A stretch of DNA of 64,000 nucleotides from an uncultured Opitutia bacterium (lineage in GTDB: Bacteria > Verrucomicrobiota > Verrucomicrobiia > Opitutales > Opitutaceae), in assembly GCA_903839035.1 (NCBI GenBank), contig CAIMAQ010000041.1, forward strand, positions 1 to 64,000, written 5' to 3'. The notes beneath the pieces were generated by a model. That model searched no databases. It was not told the origin of the DNA and saw only the letters and a list, made by a program, of their open reading frames with translations. Each line of letters begins with the position of its first letter. Position 1 is the first letter of the stretch. The position numbers and the translations under genes are program-made. Below are positions 37,036 to 46,337 of the stretch, piece by piece.

Positions 37036-38424
37036 ATGGCTAAATCGAAGAATTCTGGCGGTCTGATCGTCCTGCTGGTCATTGTCGCCGCCGTGGCGGC
37101 TGGTGGCTGGTATTTCTGGCAGCAGTCGGCCGAAAAGGCCCCCGAGTTCACCACCACGCCCGTCACGCGGGGCGACGTCATCCAGACCGTCTCCGCCACC
37201 GGCACCCTGCAGGCCGTCACCACCGTGGACGTCAGCAGCCAGATTTCCGGCAACGTCGCCAAGCTCTATGTGGACTGGAATTCCCCGGTCAAAAAGGGCC
37301 AGGTCCTCGCGGAAATCGACCCGTCCAACTATCAGACCGCCCTCAAGCAGGCCGAGGGCCAGCTCGCCAACGCCAAGGCCAACTACGCGCTGATGAAGGC
37401 CAACGCGGACCGCGCCGCGACCCTCTTCAAGCAGAACCTCATTCCGCAGAGCGACCTCGACACCGCCGTCGCCCAGCTCGCACAGGCTGATGCCCAGGTG
37501 AAGATCCAGGGCGCCAACTTCGACACCGCCCAGGTCAACCTGAACCGCTGCACCATCTACTCACCAATCGATGGCAGCGTCATCTCGCGCAGCGTGGACG
37601 TCGGCAACACAGTCGCCGCCAGCCTCAGCGCCCCCGTGCTTTTCCAAATCGCGAACGACCTCACCACAATGCAGATCGACGCGGCAATTTCCGAGGCGGA
37701 CATTGGCAACGTCCAGGAACAGCAGCGGGTCACATTTACCGTCGACGCCTTTCCCAACCGCACTTTCCGCGGCGTCGTGTCGCAGATCCGCAACTCGCCC
37801 AAAACCACCCAGAACGTGGTCGTCTACGACACCATGATCGATGTCCGGAACACCGACCTGAAACTCAAACCCGGCATGACCGCCACGGTGTCCATCACCA
37901 TCGCCAACCATGTCGGTGCCCTCAAAATCCCCAACAGTGCCCTGCGCGCCCGGATTCCCGATTCCCTGATGCCCGCCAAGCCCGCCGACGCCGCGGCTCC
38001 CGGCGGCGCCGCCGTACCTGCACCCACGCCGCTGACCGACGAGGAACGCCGCGCCCAGTTCCAGCAGCTGATGCGCGACGCGGGCTTTGTCCGCGGCAAC
38101 GGTCCGCCCACCCCCGAGGTCATCACTCGCATCAAGGAACTCGCCAAGGAACGCGGCATCGAGCTGCCCGCCGGTCGCTTCGGCGGCGGTGACAGCAACG
38201 CCCCCGTCACCCGCACGCTTTATACTCTGACCCGCTCGGACTCCGTCGCACCCAAGCTGGATGCCGCCACGGTCAAACTCGGCATCACCGACGGTACCTA
38301 CACCGAGATTCTCGAGGGACTCAAGGAGGGCGATCAAGTCGTCACCTCCGCCATCATTCCCGGCGCCAAACCCGGCGTCCCGACGACCAATCCGTTCAGC
38401 GGCAGCCAGCAGCGCCGGTTCTAA
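37036..38424 (+). CDS. MacA-like periplasmic adaptor (HlyD family)
   Basis: The 462-residue protein has an N-terminal membrane anchor at about 10-27, then the HlyD/RND adaptor layout: ATGTLQAVTTVDVSSQISG (barrel-sandwich half), an alpha hairpin at about 95-165, CTIYSPIDGSVISRSVDVG (lipoyl half), and a beta-barrel with GMTATVSITI. A proline- and alanine-rich insert plus a helical segment at about 318-400 is not usual. It leads a three-gene MacAB-like operon with the ATPase and permease. Substrate unknown. Confidence 0.9.
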   Translation: MAKSKNSGGLIVLLVIVAAVAAGGWYFWQQSAEKAPEFTTTPVTRGDVIQTVSATGTLQAVTTVDVSSQISGNVAKLYVDWNSPVKKGQVLAEIDPSNYQTALKQAEGQLANAKANYALMKANADRAATLFKQNLIPQSDLDTAVAQLAQADAQVKIQGANFDTAQVNLNRCTIYSPIDGSVISRSVDVGNTVAASLSAPVLFQIANDLTTMQIDAAISEADIGNVQEQQRVTFTVDAFPNRTFRGVVSQIRNSPKTTQNVVVYDTMIDVRNTDLKLKPGMTATVSITIANHVGALKIPNSALRARIPDSLMPAKPADAAAPGGAAVPAPTPLTDEERRAQFQQLMRDAGFVRGNGPPTPEVITRIKELAKERGIELPAGRFGGGDSNAPVTRTLYTLTRSDSVAPKLDAATVKLGITDGTYTEILEGLKEGDQVVTSAIIPGAKPGVPTTNPFSGSQQRRF

Positions 38425-38442
38425 GCTCCGCCGCGCCTCCGC

Positions 38443-39204
38443 ATGCCCGCCGTCGTCAAACTTGAGGACATCCACCGCATCTACGATTCGGGCGAGGTGA
38501 AGGTGCACGCCGTCCGGGGCGTCACCCTCGAGCTGCACAAGGGCGAATTCATGGCCGTCATGGGCGCCAGTGGCTCCGGCAAATCCACGCTCATGAACAC
38601 CCTCGGCTGCCTCGACCGGCCGACGTCGGGGCGCTACCTGCTCGACGGCGTGGACATCGCCGGCCTCGACCGCAACGAGCTCGCCGACCTCCGCAACGAG
38701 AAGCTCGGCTTCGTCTTCCAGGGTTTCAACCTGCTCTCCCGCACCACCGCGCTGGAAAATGTCGAGCTGCCCATGCTCTATGGCCGCCGCCGGATCTCCC
38801 ACCACGATATGCAGGAACGCGCCGAACACTGCCTCGCGATCGTCGGCCTGGCCGACCGCGCCGACCATTTTCCCAGCCAGCTTTCCGGTGGCCAGCAGCA
38901 GCGCGTCGCGATCGCCCGCGCCCTCGTCAACAACCCGCAGGTCCTGCTCGCCGACGAACCCACCGGCAATCTCGACAGCAAGACCGCCATCGAGGTCATG
39001 GGGGTGTTCCAAAAGCTCAATGACCAGGGTATCACCATCGTCATGGTCACCCACGAGCTCGACATCGCCCGCTACTGCCGCCGCAACCTCATCATGCGCG
39101 ACGGCAAGGTCGTCAGCGACGTCCAGGTCACCGACCGCCTCATCGCCGACACAGAACTCCGCAGGCTCCACGAAGCCGAGGCCGCGGCCAAGCTCACCGC
39201 CTGA
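38443..39204 (+). CDS. MacB-like ABC transporter ATP-binding protein
   Basis: The 253-residue ATPase carries Walker A GASGSGKST near 39, the signature LSGGQQQRVAIARAL, Walker B LLADEPTGNLD and the MVTHELD switch, with the LolD/MacB-type YDSGEVKVHAVRGV start. It powers the MacB-type permease encoded next and probably couples to the adaptor upstream, together exporting a substrate or acting mechanically on the envelope. The gap to the adaptor is 18 bases. Confidence 0.93.
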   Translation: MPAVVKLEDIHRIYDSGEVKVHAVRGVTLELHKGEFMAVMGASGSGKSTLMNTLGCLDRPTSGRYLLDGVDIAGLDRNELADLRNEKLGFVFQGFNLLSRTTALENVELPMLYGRRRISHHDMQERAEHCLAIVGLADRADHFPSQLSGGQQQRVAIARALVNNPQVLLADEPTGNLDSKTAIEVMGVFQKLNDQGITIVMVTHELDIARYCRRNLIMRDGKVVSDVQVTDRLIADTELRRLHEAEAAAKLTA

Positions 39205-39249
39205 CTACTTCCGGCCCACAGCCCAGCACCCATTACCCGGCTTTCAGCC

Positions 39250-40464
39250 ATGCGCCTCCGTTCCACCCTGACCGTTTCCTTCCGCGCCCTCCGTCGCAAC
39301 GTGCTGCGCTCCCTGCTCACCGCGCTCGGCATCATCGTCGGTGTCGGCGCCGTCATCGCGATGGTCAGCATCGGCAACGGCGCGAAGTCCGTGGTCGAGG
39401 CCCAGATCGCCTCGCTCGGCGAAAATGTCCTCCTCGTGTTCTCCGGCAGCTTCAACCAGGGCGGCGCGCGCTCCGGCGCGTTCGGCGCCGGCACGCTGAC
39501 GGTCGAGGACGCCGAGGCCATCAAGCGCGAGGTCACCACGATCATCGGCGTCAGCCCCGAGGTCCGCACCTCCGCGCAAATCCTGGCCAACGGCCTCAAC
39601 TGGTCCACGCAGATCCTCGGCGAGGGTGCCGACTACCTCACCATCCGGGTGTGGCCGCTCTCCGACGGCGTCATGTTCTCCGAGGCCGATGTCCGCAGCG
39701 TCGGCAAGGTCTGCGTCATCGGCCAAACGATCGCCACCCAGCTGTTTCCCGATGGCTCCGCGGTCGGCCAGATCCTCCGTATCAAGGCTCAGCCGTTCAA
39801 GGTCGTGGGGATTCTCGCCGCCAAGGGTCTCTCCGTCCAGGGCCAGGACCAGGACGACCTCGTCATCGTCCCCTACACCAGCGCCATGCGCCGGGTGTCC
39901 AAGCAGACCATGCTGCGCTCCATCAGCGTGCAGGCGTCCTCACCCGACACGATGACCCTCGCCCAAAACGACATCGTCGCCCTGCTCCGCCAGCGTCACC
40001 GCACCGCGGAGGGCAGCGATGACTTCACCGTCCGCAGCCAAGTGGAAATTGCCCAGGCCGCCACCGCCACGGCCGACACCATGACCGGCCTGCTCGGCGC
40101 CGTGGCCGGCGTCTCCCTCATCGTCGGCGGCATCGGCATCATGAACATCATGCTCGTCTCCGTTACCGAGCGCACCCGTGAAATTGGCATCCGCCTCGCC
40201 GTCGGCGCCCATGGCCGGGAGATCCAGCTTCAGTTCCTCACCGAGTCCATCGTGCTCAGCGTCCTCGGCGGGAGCATCGGCATCCTGGCCGGGATCGGCG
40301 CGTCCGAATTGGTCTCCCACCTGAAGGGCTGGCCCACCCTCGTCTCGCCGACCGCCGTGGTCATCGCCTTTTTCTTCAGCGCCGCCGTCGGCATGATCTT
40401 CGGCTATTATCCCGCCCGGAAGGCCTCACTGCTCGATCCGATCGACGCCCTGCGTTACGAGTAA
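39250..40464 (+). CDS. MacB/FtsX-family ABC permease
   Basis: The 404-residue protein has one N-terminal transmembrane helix (LLTALGIIVGVGAVIAMVSIG), a periplasmic MacB_PCD domain of about 200 residues, and three C-terminal helices with SLIVGGIGIMNIMLVSVTER and YYPARKASLLDPIDALRYE. These are diagnostic of MacB/LolCE-type permeases. Together with the preceding two genes it forms a tripartite mechanotransmission-type exporter; the outer-membrane channel is not in the window. Confidence 0.92.
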   Translation: MRLRSTLTVSFRALRRNVLRSLLTALGIIVGVGAVIAMVSIGNGAKSVVEAQIASLGENVLLVFSGSFNQGGARSGAFGAGTLTVEDAEAIKREVTTIIGVSPEVRTSAQILANGLNWSTQILGEGADYLTIRVWPLSDGVMFSEADVRSVGKVCVIGQTIATQLFPDGSAVGQILRIKAQPFKVVGILAAKGLSVQGQDQDDLVIVPYTSAMRRVSKQTMLRSISVQASSPDTMTLAQNDIVALLRQRHRTAEGSDDFTVRSQVEIAQAATATADTMTGLLGAVAGVSLIVGGIGIMNIMLVSVTERTREIGIRLAVGAHGREIQLQFLTESIVLSVLGGSIGILAGIGASELVSHLKGWPTLVSPTAVVIAFFFSAAVGMIFGYYPARKASLLDPIDALRYE

Positions 40465-40533
40465 CGGCTGCCCGCTCGCGGCGGTTTTTGTGTCGCCCCA
40501 GTAAACCTTTCCCAGCGATTCTGTCTCATCCCC

Positions 40534-41391
40534 ATGAGCCCCCGCCTCCTTGTTATTTTCGCCGTCAGCGCCGCGCTGCTGCGGGCCGCGGCGCCCAGCG
40601 ACGTCGCCGTCAGTCTCTACAAGTCCAAGCAGTACCCCGAGGCCCGCGCCGCCTTCGAGCAGATCACCGTGACCGATCCCGCCAACGCCGCGGCGCACTC
40701 CTACCTCGGCCTGCTCGCGATGAAGCGCAACGACATCGACGAGTCCATCAAGCAGCTCGAGCAGGCCACGATCCTCGCGCCAACCAACTCGGACTATTTC
40801 ATGGATCTGGGCGACGCCTATGGGGCCGCCGCCGGGAAGGCCGGATTGTTTTCCCAGCTGGGCCTCGCGAAAAAATGTCAGGCCGCGCTGGAAAAAGCCG
40901 TGCAGCTCAACCCCGACAACCTCCTCGCCCGCAATGGGCTGGTGTCCTATTACCGGCAGGCACCGACCTTTGCCGGCGGCGGCATGAGCAAGGCCTATGA
41001 GCAAGCCGCGGAAATCAAGAAACGCGACCCGGTCATGGGCGCGGACGTCTATGGGGCGCTCTATGTCAAAGATAAGAAATTTGAGGACGCCTTCGCGGTC
41101 TTTGAGAACCTGCTCAGGACGCACCCCGACAATTACCTCGCGCTGTATTCCATCGGCCGGACTGCCGCCCAATCCGGCCTCCGCCTCGACCGCGGCGAAC
41201 AGGCCCTCCGCCGCTGCCTCGACCTGACTCCCGCCAAGAACGAGCCCGGCCATGCCGCCGTCCACTGGCGCCTCGGCGTGATCGCGGAGAAACGTCAGGA
41301 CTCCGCTGCCGCCCGCGTCGCCTACGAGACCTCGCTCAAGCTGGACCCGGAGTTCAAGCTGGCCGCGGACTCCCTCGCAAAACTGAAGTGA
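40534..41391 (+). CDS. Exported TPR-repeat protein
   Basis: The 285-residue protein has a signal peptide ending at about LLRAAA, followed by several TPR motifs, including AHSYLGLLAMKRNDIDESIKQ, AALEKAVQLNPDNLLARN and AAVHWRLGVIAEKRQDS near the end. Such proteins serve as periplasmic scaffolds. It follows the exporter permease by 69 bases and may belong with it. No enzymatic motif is seen. Confidence 0.75.
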   Translation: MSPRLLVIFAVSAALLRAAAPSDVAVSLYKSKQYPEARAAFEQITVTDPANAAAHSYLGLLAMKRNDIDESIKQLEQATILAPTNSDYFMDLGDAYGAAAGKAGLFSQLGLAKKCQAALEKAVQLNPDNLLARNGLVSYYRQAPTFAGGGMSKAYEQAAEIKKRDPVMGADVYGALYVKDKKFEDAFAVFENLLRTHPDNYLALYSIGRTAAQSGLRLDRGEQALRRCLDLTPAKNEPGHAAVHWRLGVIAEKRQDSAAARVAYETSLKLDPEFKLAADSLAKLK

Positions 41392-41463
41392 GCCTTGCCC
41401 GGCATAGACTTTGCGAAGGTGGGGGTTGCGCTCGGGCCGACCCCGCCTATGTTTCGCGCCCCA

Positions 41464-42234
41464 ATGGCTGCGACGCCCCTCGTTGATCTCCACGACCTGA
41501 CCAAGCGCTACGGCGAGGGTTCGGTCGTGCTCGACCGCATCAATCTCGCCGCCGCGCCGGGCGACTTCATCAGTCTCATCGGCCCCAGCGGCTGCGGCAA
41601 ATCCACCCTGCTCCGCCTCATCGCGGGCCTGAGCCCCCTGACCGGCGGCTCCTTGCTCATAGACGGCCGGACGCCCGAGGAAGCCGCCGCCGAACTCGCC
41701 TTCGTTTTCCAGGAGCCGACCCTGCTGCCCTGGCTCACCGCCGCCCAGAATGTCGGCGTGCCGTTGAAACTGCGTGGGGTCCCGGCCGACCAGCGTCTCG
41801 CCACATGTGCGCGCGTCCTCGAGCTCGTCCGCCTGGCTGACCGGGCCCACGCCCATCCGCGCCAGCTTTCCGGCGGCCAGAAAATGCGCGTGTCCATCGC
41901 CCGCGCCCTGTCGCTCTCGCCCAAGCTGCTGTTGCTCGACGAGCCCTTCGGCGCCCTCGATGAGATGACCCGCGAGCACCTCAACGAGGAGCTGCTCGCC
42001 ATCCGTGAAGCGCAGGCGTGGACCGCCTTCTTTGTGACCCATTCCGTCGCGGAGGCCGTGTTTCTTTCCAGCCGCATCCTCGTGATGTCCGCCAACCCCG
42101 GCCGCGTGCACACCGAGATCGCCGTGCCATTCGCCTACCCACGCACCGCGGCCACCCGGCTCTCCCGGGAATATCACGACCTCGTGACCGAGGTTTCCCG
42201 CCTCCTGCGCTCGGTCGAAACCGCCGACACCTGA
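41464..42234 (+). CDS. ABC importer ATP-binding protein, nitrate/sulfonate/taurine type
   Basis: The ATPase (256 residues) carries Walker A GPSGCGKST, the signature LSGGQKMRVSIARAL and Walker B LLLLDEPFGALDEMT. The Q-loop region FVFQEPTLLPWLTA is typical of the NrtD/SsuB/ThiZ group. ATG codons at 41449 and 41464 are both possible; the later one gives MAATPLVDL and was used. It is the first gene of a three-gene importer with the permease and the binding protein that follow. Confidence 0.91.
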   Translation: MAATPLVDLHDLTKRYGEGSVVLDRINLAAAPGDFISLIGPSGCGKSTLLRLIAGLSPLTGGSLLIDGRTPEEAAAELAFVFQEPTLLPWLTAAQNVGVPLKLRGVPADQRLATCARVLELVRLADRAHAHPRQLSGGQKMRVSIARALSLSPKLLLLDEPFGALDEMTREHLNEELLAIREAQAWTAFFVTHSVAEAVFLSSRILVMSANPGRVHTEIAVPFAYPRTAATRLSREYHDLVTEVSRLLRSVETADT

Positions 42235-42240
42235 CCGCCG

Positions 42241-43032
42241 ATGTCCAAGCGCCTCCTCAATCTCCTGCTCCCCGCCGCGACCGGCGTCCTCTTCATCGCC
42301 GTCTGGTATGCCGTGCGGTTTTCCCTGTCGGAGGACATGCAGTTCCTCCTGCCGTCACCCGGTGAAATCATCGGCGCCTTCCGCACCAACGGCGCCGACC
42401 TCGCCCACGCCGCGCTCAATACCGCCGAGGGGGCGCTGCTCGGCTTCGTCGGTGCCATCGCCATCAGCTCCCTGCTCGCCCTCGCCCTCTCGGTCTCCTC
42501 CCTCGTGCGCGTCAGCCTCTACCCCTACCTGATGATGCTGCAGATGATCCCCGTCATCATCTTCGCCCCCATCCTCATCCTCTGGGTCGGGCCGGGCCTG
42601 AAGAGCGTCGTCGTGATCACCTTTCTCATCTGCTTTTTCCCGCTCGTGGTGAACACCACCCAGGGACTCGTTTCCACCGACCGCAATATCGTCGAACTTT
42701 TCCGCATGTACCGCGCCACCCGTCCGCAGGAAATCTTCCTGCTTCGCGCGCCCGCGGCCCTGCCCTATTTCTTCACCGGCCTGCGCATCGCCGCCACGCT
42801 CGCCCCCATTGGCGCCCTGGTCGGCGACTACACCGCGGGCAGTTCCGCCGGCGACGGGGGCGGCCTCGGTTTCCAGGCCATCATCTACTCCAGCCAGGCG
42901 AAATACCCCGCGCTCTTCGCCACCGCCGCCGTCACCTGCGTGCTGGGCTTTGTCTTCGTCGCCGTCGTGGTGGGCCTCAGCTGGCTCGCCTTGCACCAGT
43001 GGCACGATTCTTATGAGCGCACCGATAACTGA
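42241..43032 (+). CDS. ABC importer permease, nitrate/sulfonate/taurine type
   Basis: The 263-residue protein has about six hydrophobic segments and the BPD_transp_1 inner-membrane loop, here FRMYRATRPQEIFLLRAPAALPYFFTGLRI, which contacts the ATPase. This matches the SsuC/TauC/ThiX permeases. It sits 6 bases after the ATPase gene and 7 before the binding-protein gene. Confidence 0.92.
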   Translation: MSKRLLNLLLPAATGVLFIAVWYAVRFSLSEDMQFLLPSPGEIIGAFRTNGADLAHAALNTAEGALLGFVGAIAISSLLALALSVSSLVRVSLYPYLMMLQMIPVIIFAPILILWVGPGLKSVVVITFLICFFPLVVNTTQGLVSTDRNIVELFRMYRATRPQEIFLLRAPAALPYFFTGLRIAATLAPIGALVGDYTAGSSAGDGGGLGFQAIIYSSQAKYPALFATAAVTCVLGFVFVAVVVGLSWLALHQWHDSYERTDN

Positions 43033-43039
43033 TTTTCCC

Positions 43040-44008
43040 ATGAAAACCCGCCACCTGCTCACCTTCGCCCTCCTGCTCCCGGCCGCCGCCCTGGCCGCCG
43101 GCAAGAAGCCGCTCATCCCGATCACCGTCCAGCTCGACTGGGTCGCCGAACCCGAGCATGGCGGCTTTTACCAGGCCCAGGCCCGCGGCTTCTTCCGCGA
43201 CGAGGGCCTCGACGTGACCATCATGCCCGGCGGACCCAACGCCTATGTCATGCCACGCATCGCCACCGGGCAAGCCGACATCGGGCAGGCCGACAGCACC
43301 AACACCCTTCTGCAGCAGGCCGAGGGCCTGCCCATCGTGCAGTTTGCCGCGGTGTTCCAGGACGACCCCTCCGGCCTGCTGGTCAATGCGGGCAGTCCCG
43401 TCCGCAAGTTCGAGGACCTCCAGGGCAAGGCCATCATCGCCCGTCCCGAATGGGCGTTCCTCAAGTTCCTCCAGAAAAAATACGGCCTCACCGTCTCGGT
43501 CGTCCCGCAGAATTTCTCCGTCGCCGCCTTCATGGGCAACAAGGAGGCCATCCAGCAGGGCTACTTCATCGCCGAGCCCTACCACATCGTCCAAGCCGGC
43601 GGCCAGATGCCGCGCTTCCTCTCCACGTGGGACGCCGGGTTCCGCGCCTACGCCGTGCTCATCACCAACAAGAAGTTTGCCCGCGAACATCCCGCCGAGC
43701 TCAAGGCCTTCCTCCGCGCCTATATCCGGGGCTGGCAGGACTACGTGACCGGCGACCCGACCCCCGCCCACTTGGCGCTGAAAAACGCCAACTCCAACAA
43801 CACCGACGAGTTCATGGCCTTTTCCCGCAAGATGATCATCGACGAGAAACTCGTCACCGGCCGCGATGCGTCCGGCGGGCCGAAGCAAATCGGGCGGCTC
43901 GACCCCGCGCGCTTCACCACGCAGATCAAGCAGATGGAGGACCTCGACATGCTGCCGAAGGGCAAGCTCACCACCGCCACCGTCATGACCACCGAGTACC
44001 TCCCCTAA
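43040..44008 (+). CDS. ABC importer substrate-binding protein, NMT1/ThiY-like
   Basis: The 322-residue protein has a signal peptide ending at ALAAG and an NMT1/THI5-type domain with VQLDWVAEPEHGGFYQA, GLDVTIMPGGPNAYV and GQADIGQADSTN. In this family the ligand is most often a thiamine precursor or riboflavin, and sometimes nitrate or alkyl sulfonates. No TPP riboswitch or FMN element was found upstream, so the ligand stays open. The ATG at 43040 is used; an upstream open frame overlaps the permease. Confidence 0.88.
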   Translation: MKTRHLLTFALLLPAAALAAGKKPLIPITVQLDWVAEPEHGGFYQAQARGFFRDEGLDVTIMPGGPNAYVMPRIATGQADIGQADSTNTLLQQAEGLPIVQFAAVFQDDPSGLLVNAGSPVRKFEDLQGKAIIARPEWAFLKFLQKKYGLTVSVVPQNFSVAAFMGNKEAIQQGYFIAEPYHIVQAGGQMPRFLSTWDAGFRAYAVLITNKKFAREHPAELKAFLRAYIRGWQDYVTGDPTPAHLALKNANSNNTDEFMAFSRKMIIDEKLVTGRDASGGPKQIGRLDPARFTTQIKQMEDLDMLPKGKLTTATVMTTEYLP

Positions 44009-44009
44009 C

Positions 44010-45254
44010 TTGAGCGCCACCCCGGATAATCGCGCCAAGTTTCTCGCCCTGCTCCACGCGGCCGTCGAGGAAGGCACCCTCCTCAAGCTCACGCTGGGCA
44101 AGCACCGCGGCGCCGACGCCACGCTGCAGAACCTTCTCGTGCGCCCGGTCGCGCTAAAAACCGGCTCGCACCTGGCCTTCGTCTGGCGCCACGCCACGCG
44201 CGACATCACGAAAAACCATCCGCCCGCCGGGGGTCTGGTGTTGATCGAGCCGCTCATTGGCGCCGCCTTCCTTGACGCCCACCTCTTCACCGCCACCCAA
44301 ACCGCCCAGCTCGAATGCCAGCCCGACGGCTCCGCCCGCCTGCGCGTGAAGCAGTCCGCGGCCACGGCGGCGGCACCGGCGCCACATGATCGTGCCAAGG
44401 GCCACCTGATTCCCGCCACGGCGCCTTGGTTGAGTGGACTCGGCGTCACCAACAACCGCGGCCAGCCCCGCGACGGCATGGCCGACAAATTCCGCCAGAT
44501 CCAGAAATTCACCGAGCTCCTCTGCCACCTCCTCATCGACGCCGGGCTCTACACCCCGTCACTCGTCCCGGGCGTGCCCCCCGTCGTCACGGCGAAGGAA
44601 GGACGACCGCTTCAGATCATCGATATGGGCTCGGGCAAAGGCTACCTCACCTTCGCGGTCGCCGCCCTCCTCGGCGACCAGACCGCGGTCCGCGGCATCG
44701 AAGCCCGCCCCGAGCTGGTGGACCTCTGCAACCGCGTCGCCCGCGAAAACAACCTCCCCAACCTCACGTTCACCGCCGGCCAGATCGATTCTTACCAAGT
44801 CGAAACTCGAAACTCGAAACTCAAAAATCCTCCCGACGTCCTCATCGCCCTGCACGCCTGCGACACCGCCACCGATGACGCACTTGCCCAGGGCATTGCC
44901 GCCGGCGCCACGCTCATCGTCGTCTCCCCCTGCTGCCAGAAGGAGCTGCGGCCCCAGCTCACCGCCCCGCCGGTGCTCACGGACGCGCTGCGCCACGGAA
45001 TTTTTCAGGAGCGCCATACGGAATTTGTCACCGACGCCCTGCGCGCCCAACTGCTCGAGTGGGCCGGCTACCGCACCAAGGTCTTCGAGTTCATCTCCAC
45101 TGAGCACACCGCCAAGAACCTGATGATTTCCGCCATCAAGGTCCGCCCGCCCGGCGAACCCGCCGCCGCCGCCCGCCTGCGTGCCTTCGCGGCCTTTTAC
45201 GGCATCCACACCCAGCGTCTCGCCACCCACCTCGGGGTGAGCCTCGCCCCATGA
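44010..45254 (+). CDS. SAM-dependent methyltransferase (Methyltransf_32-like)
   Basis: The 414-residue protein has a C-terminal SAM fold with IIDMGSGKGYLTFAVAALLG near 210, CNRVARENNLPNLTF and LIALHACDTATDDALAQGI, which resembles the METTL/RRNAD1-type Methyltransf_32 family. The N-terminal 200 residues contain DKFRQIQKFTELL before motif I. The start is a TTG one base after the previous stop; no ATG is near. A heptamer tract lies inside the gene at 44801. The substrate is probably RNA, by family only. Confidence 0.75.
   Translation: MSATPDNRAKFLALLHAAVEEGTLLKLTLGKHRGADATLQNLLVRPVALKTGSHLAFVWRHATRDITKNHPPAGGLVLIEPLIGAAFLDAHLFTATQTAQLECQPDGSARLRVKQSAATAAAPAPHDRAKGHLIPATAPWLSGLGVTNNRGQPRDGMADKFRQIQKFTELLCHLLIDAGLYTPSLVPGVPPVVTAKEGRPLQIIDMGSGKGYLTFAVAALLGDQTAVRGIEARPELVDLCNRVARENNLPNLTFTAGQIDSYQVETRNSKLKNPPDVLIALHACDTATDDALAQGIAAGATLIVVSPCCQKELRPQLTAPPVLTDALRHGIFQERHTEFVTDALRAQLLEWAGYRTKVFEFISTEHTAKNLMISAIKVRPPGEPAAAARLRAFAAFYGIHTQRLATHLGVSLAP
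44801..44821 (+). repeat. In-frame heptamer tract CGAAACT x3 inside a methyltransferase gene
   Basis: Three perfect copies of CGAAACT follow each other at 44801, 44808 and 44815 and a degenerate fourth (CAAAAAT) follows. It encodes VETRNSKLKNP, a stretch with no counterpart in the usual SAM fold, between two conserved motifs. Confidence 0.85.
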
Positions 45255-45306
45255 CCTCCGGGACTCATTGTCGTTTTCACTTAATAAGTGAAAACCTTCC
45301 GATGCC

Positions 45307-46290
45307 ATGACGTGGGAAGATCTCGACTGGCCCGCCCTCGACCGGCTGCGTGCGGGGTTCCTCGAGGGAGCCCCGAATTCCGGGCCCTATTGGAAGTCCA
45401 CCAGCGACCTCGCGAGCTACGACTTCACGTATGGTGCGCGGATCGGTTGGAAATGGGACCATGTCCTGCGCGAGCTGAAGCAACGCGGCTGGTCACCCAC
45501 CTCGCGTTCCGTCTTTGACTGGGGCTGCGGCAGCGGGATCGCCGCCCGGCGCGTGATTTCATTCTTCGGGGCGGATCGCTTCGACTCCCTCCTCGTCTGG
45601 GACCACTCGCCTGTCGCCGGCGACTTCGCCGTCGAGGCCGCCACCCAGGCCTTTCCGGCTTTAAACGTCGCCCAGGCCACGCCCGGATTCCAGGCGTCCG
45701 AGGAACCCGTCGGCCTGCTCATCATCAGCCACGTGCTCAACGAGCTCCCACCCGAGGCCCTCGATGGCCTGCGCGCCCTGATCGCCCGCGCCGAGGCCGT
45801 CCTCTGGGTCGAACCCGGCACCCACGCCGTCAGCCGCTCGCTCGGGGTACTGCGGGAAGAATTCCGCCCTAACTTCACCGTGGTCGCACCCTGCACCCAC
45901 CCGAACGCCTGTCCTGTCCTCGCCGCCGGCAACAAGCGCGACTGGTGCCACCACTTCGCTCCCGCGCCCAGCGAGATTTTCGCCAATTCCGACTGGGTGA
46001 AATTCGGCCAGCGCGCCGGTATCGACCTCCGCAGCCTGCCCTATTGCTTCCTCGCGCTCGACCGGTCTCCCGCCACGGCCGCTCCGGCCGGCCTATCCCG
46101 CATCATCGGCCGGCCGGAGCACTTCAAACCGTACGCCCGCATGCTCAACTGCGATGCCACCGGCCTCGCCGAGCTCACGCTCCTCAAGCGCTCCGACCCG
46201 GCGCTCTACAAGCAGCTCGACCGAACCAAGGAGCCGCTGGTCTACCGCTGGCGCCGCGAGGGAAATTCGATACTTGGACTGGAAACTTGA
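45307..46290 (+). CDS. Rsm22-like ribosomal methyltransferase
   Basis: The 327-residue protein has a SAM motif VFDWGCGSGIAARRV and the Rsm22 (mitochondrial small subunit) landmarks: ISHVLNELPPEALDGLR, VEPGTHAVSRSL, a CTHPNACPVL segment and DWCHHF with conserved Cys and His that may bind metal. Bacterial members are little studied and may act on the small ribosomal subunit. It is followed by a tiny basic protein gene before the terminator at 46468. The preceding methyltransferase gene ends 52 bases upstream. Confidence 0.8.
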   Translation: MTWEDLDWPALDRLRAGFLEGAPNSGPYWKSTSDLASYDFTYGARIGWKWDHVLRELKQRGWSPTSRSVFDWGCGSGIAARRVISFFGADRFDSLLVWDHSPVAGDFAVEAATQAFPALNVAQATPGFQASEEPVGLLIISHVLNELPPEALDGLRALIARAEAVLWVEPGTHAVSRSLGVLREEFRPNFTVVAPCTHPNACPVLAAGNKRDWCHHFAPAPSEIFANSDWVKFGQRAGIDLRSLPYCFLALDRSPATAAPAGLSRIIGRPEHFKPYARMLNCDATGLAELTLLKRSDPALYKQLDRTKEPLVYRWRREGNSILGLET

Positions 46291-46337
46291 CTCGCCCCGC
46301 CCCGCCCGGGATGCTGTTCCTTTCACTTCACACCACC

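Noticed and set aside
41392-41463. Riboswitch upstream of the NMT1-type importer
   Set aside because: No TPP-, FMN- or other riboswitch core such as CTGAGA was seen in the 72 bases available.
42977-44536. Long minus-strand open frame across the binding-protein gene
   Set aside because: Shadow of the ABC binding protein and methyltransferase genes; no family features.
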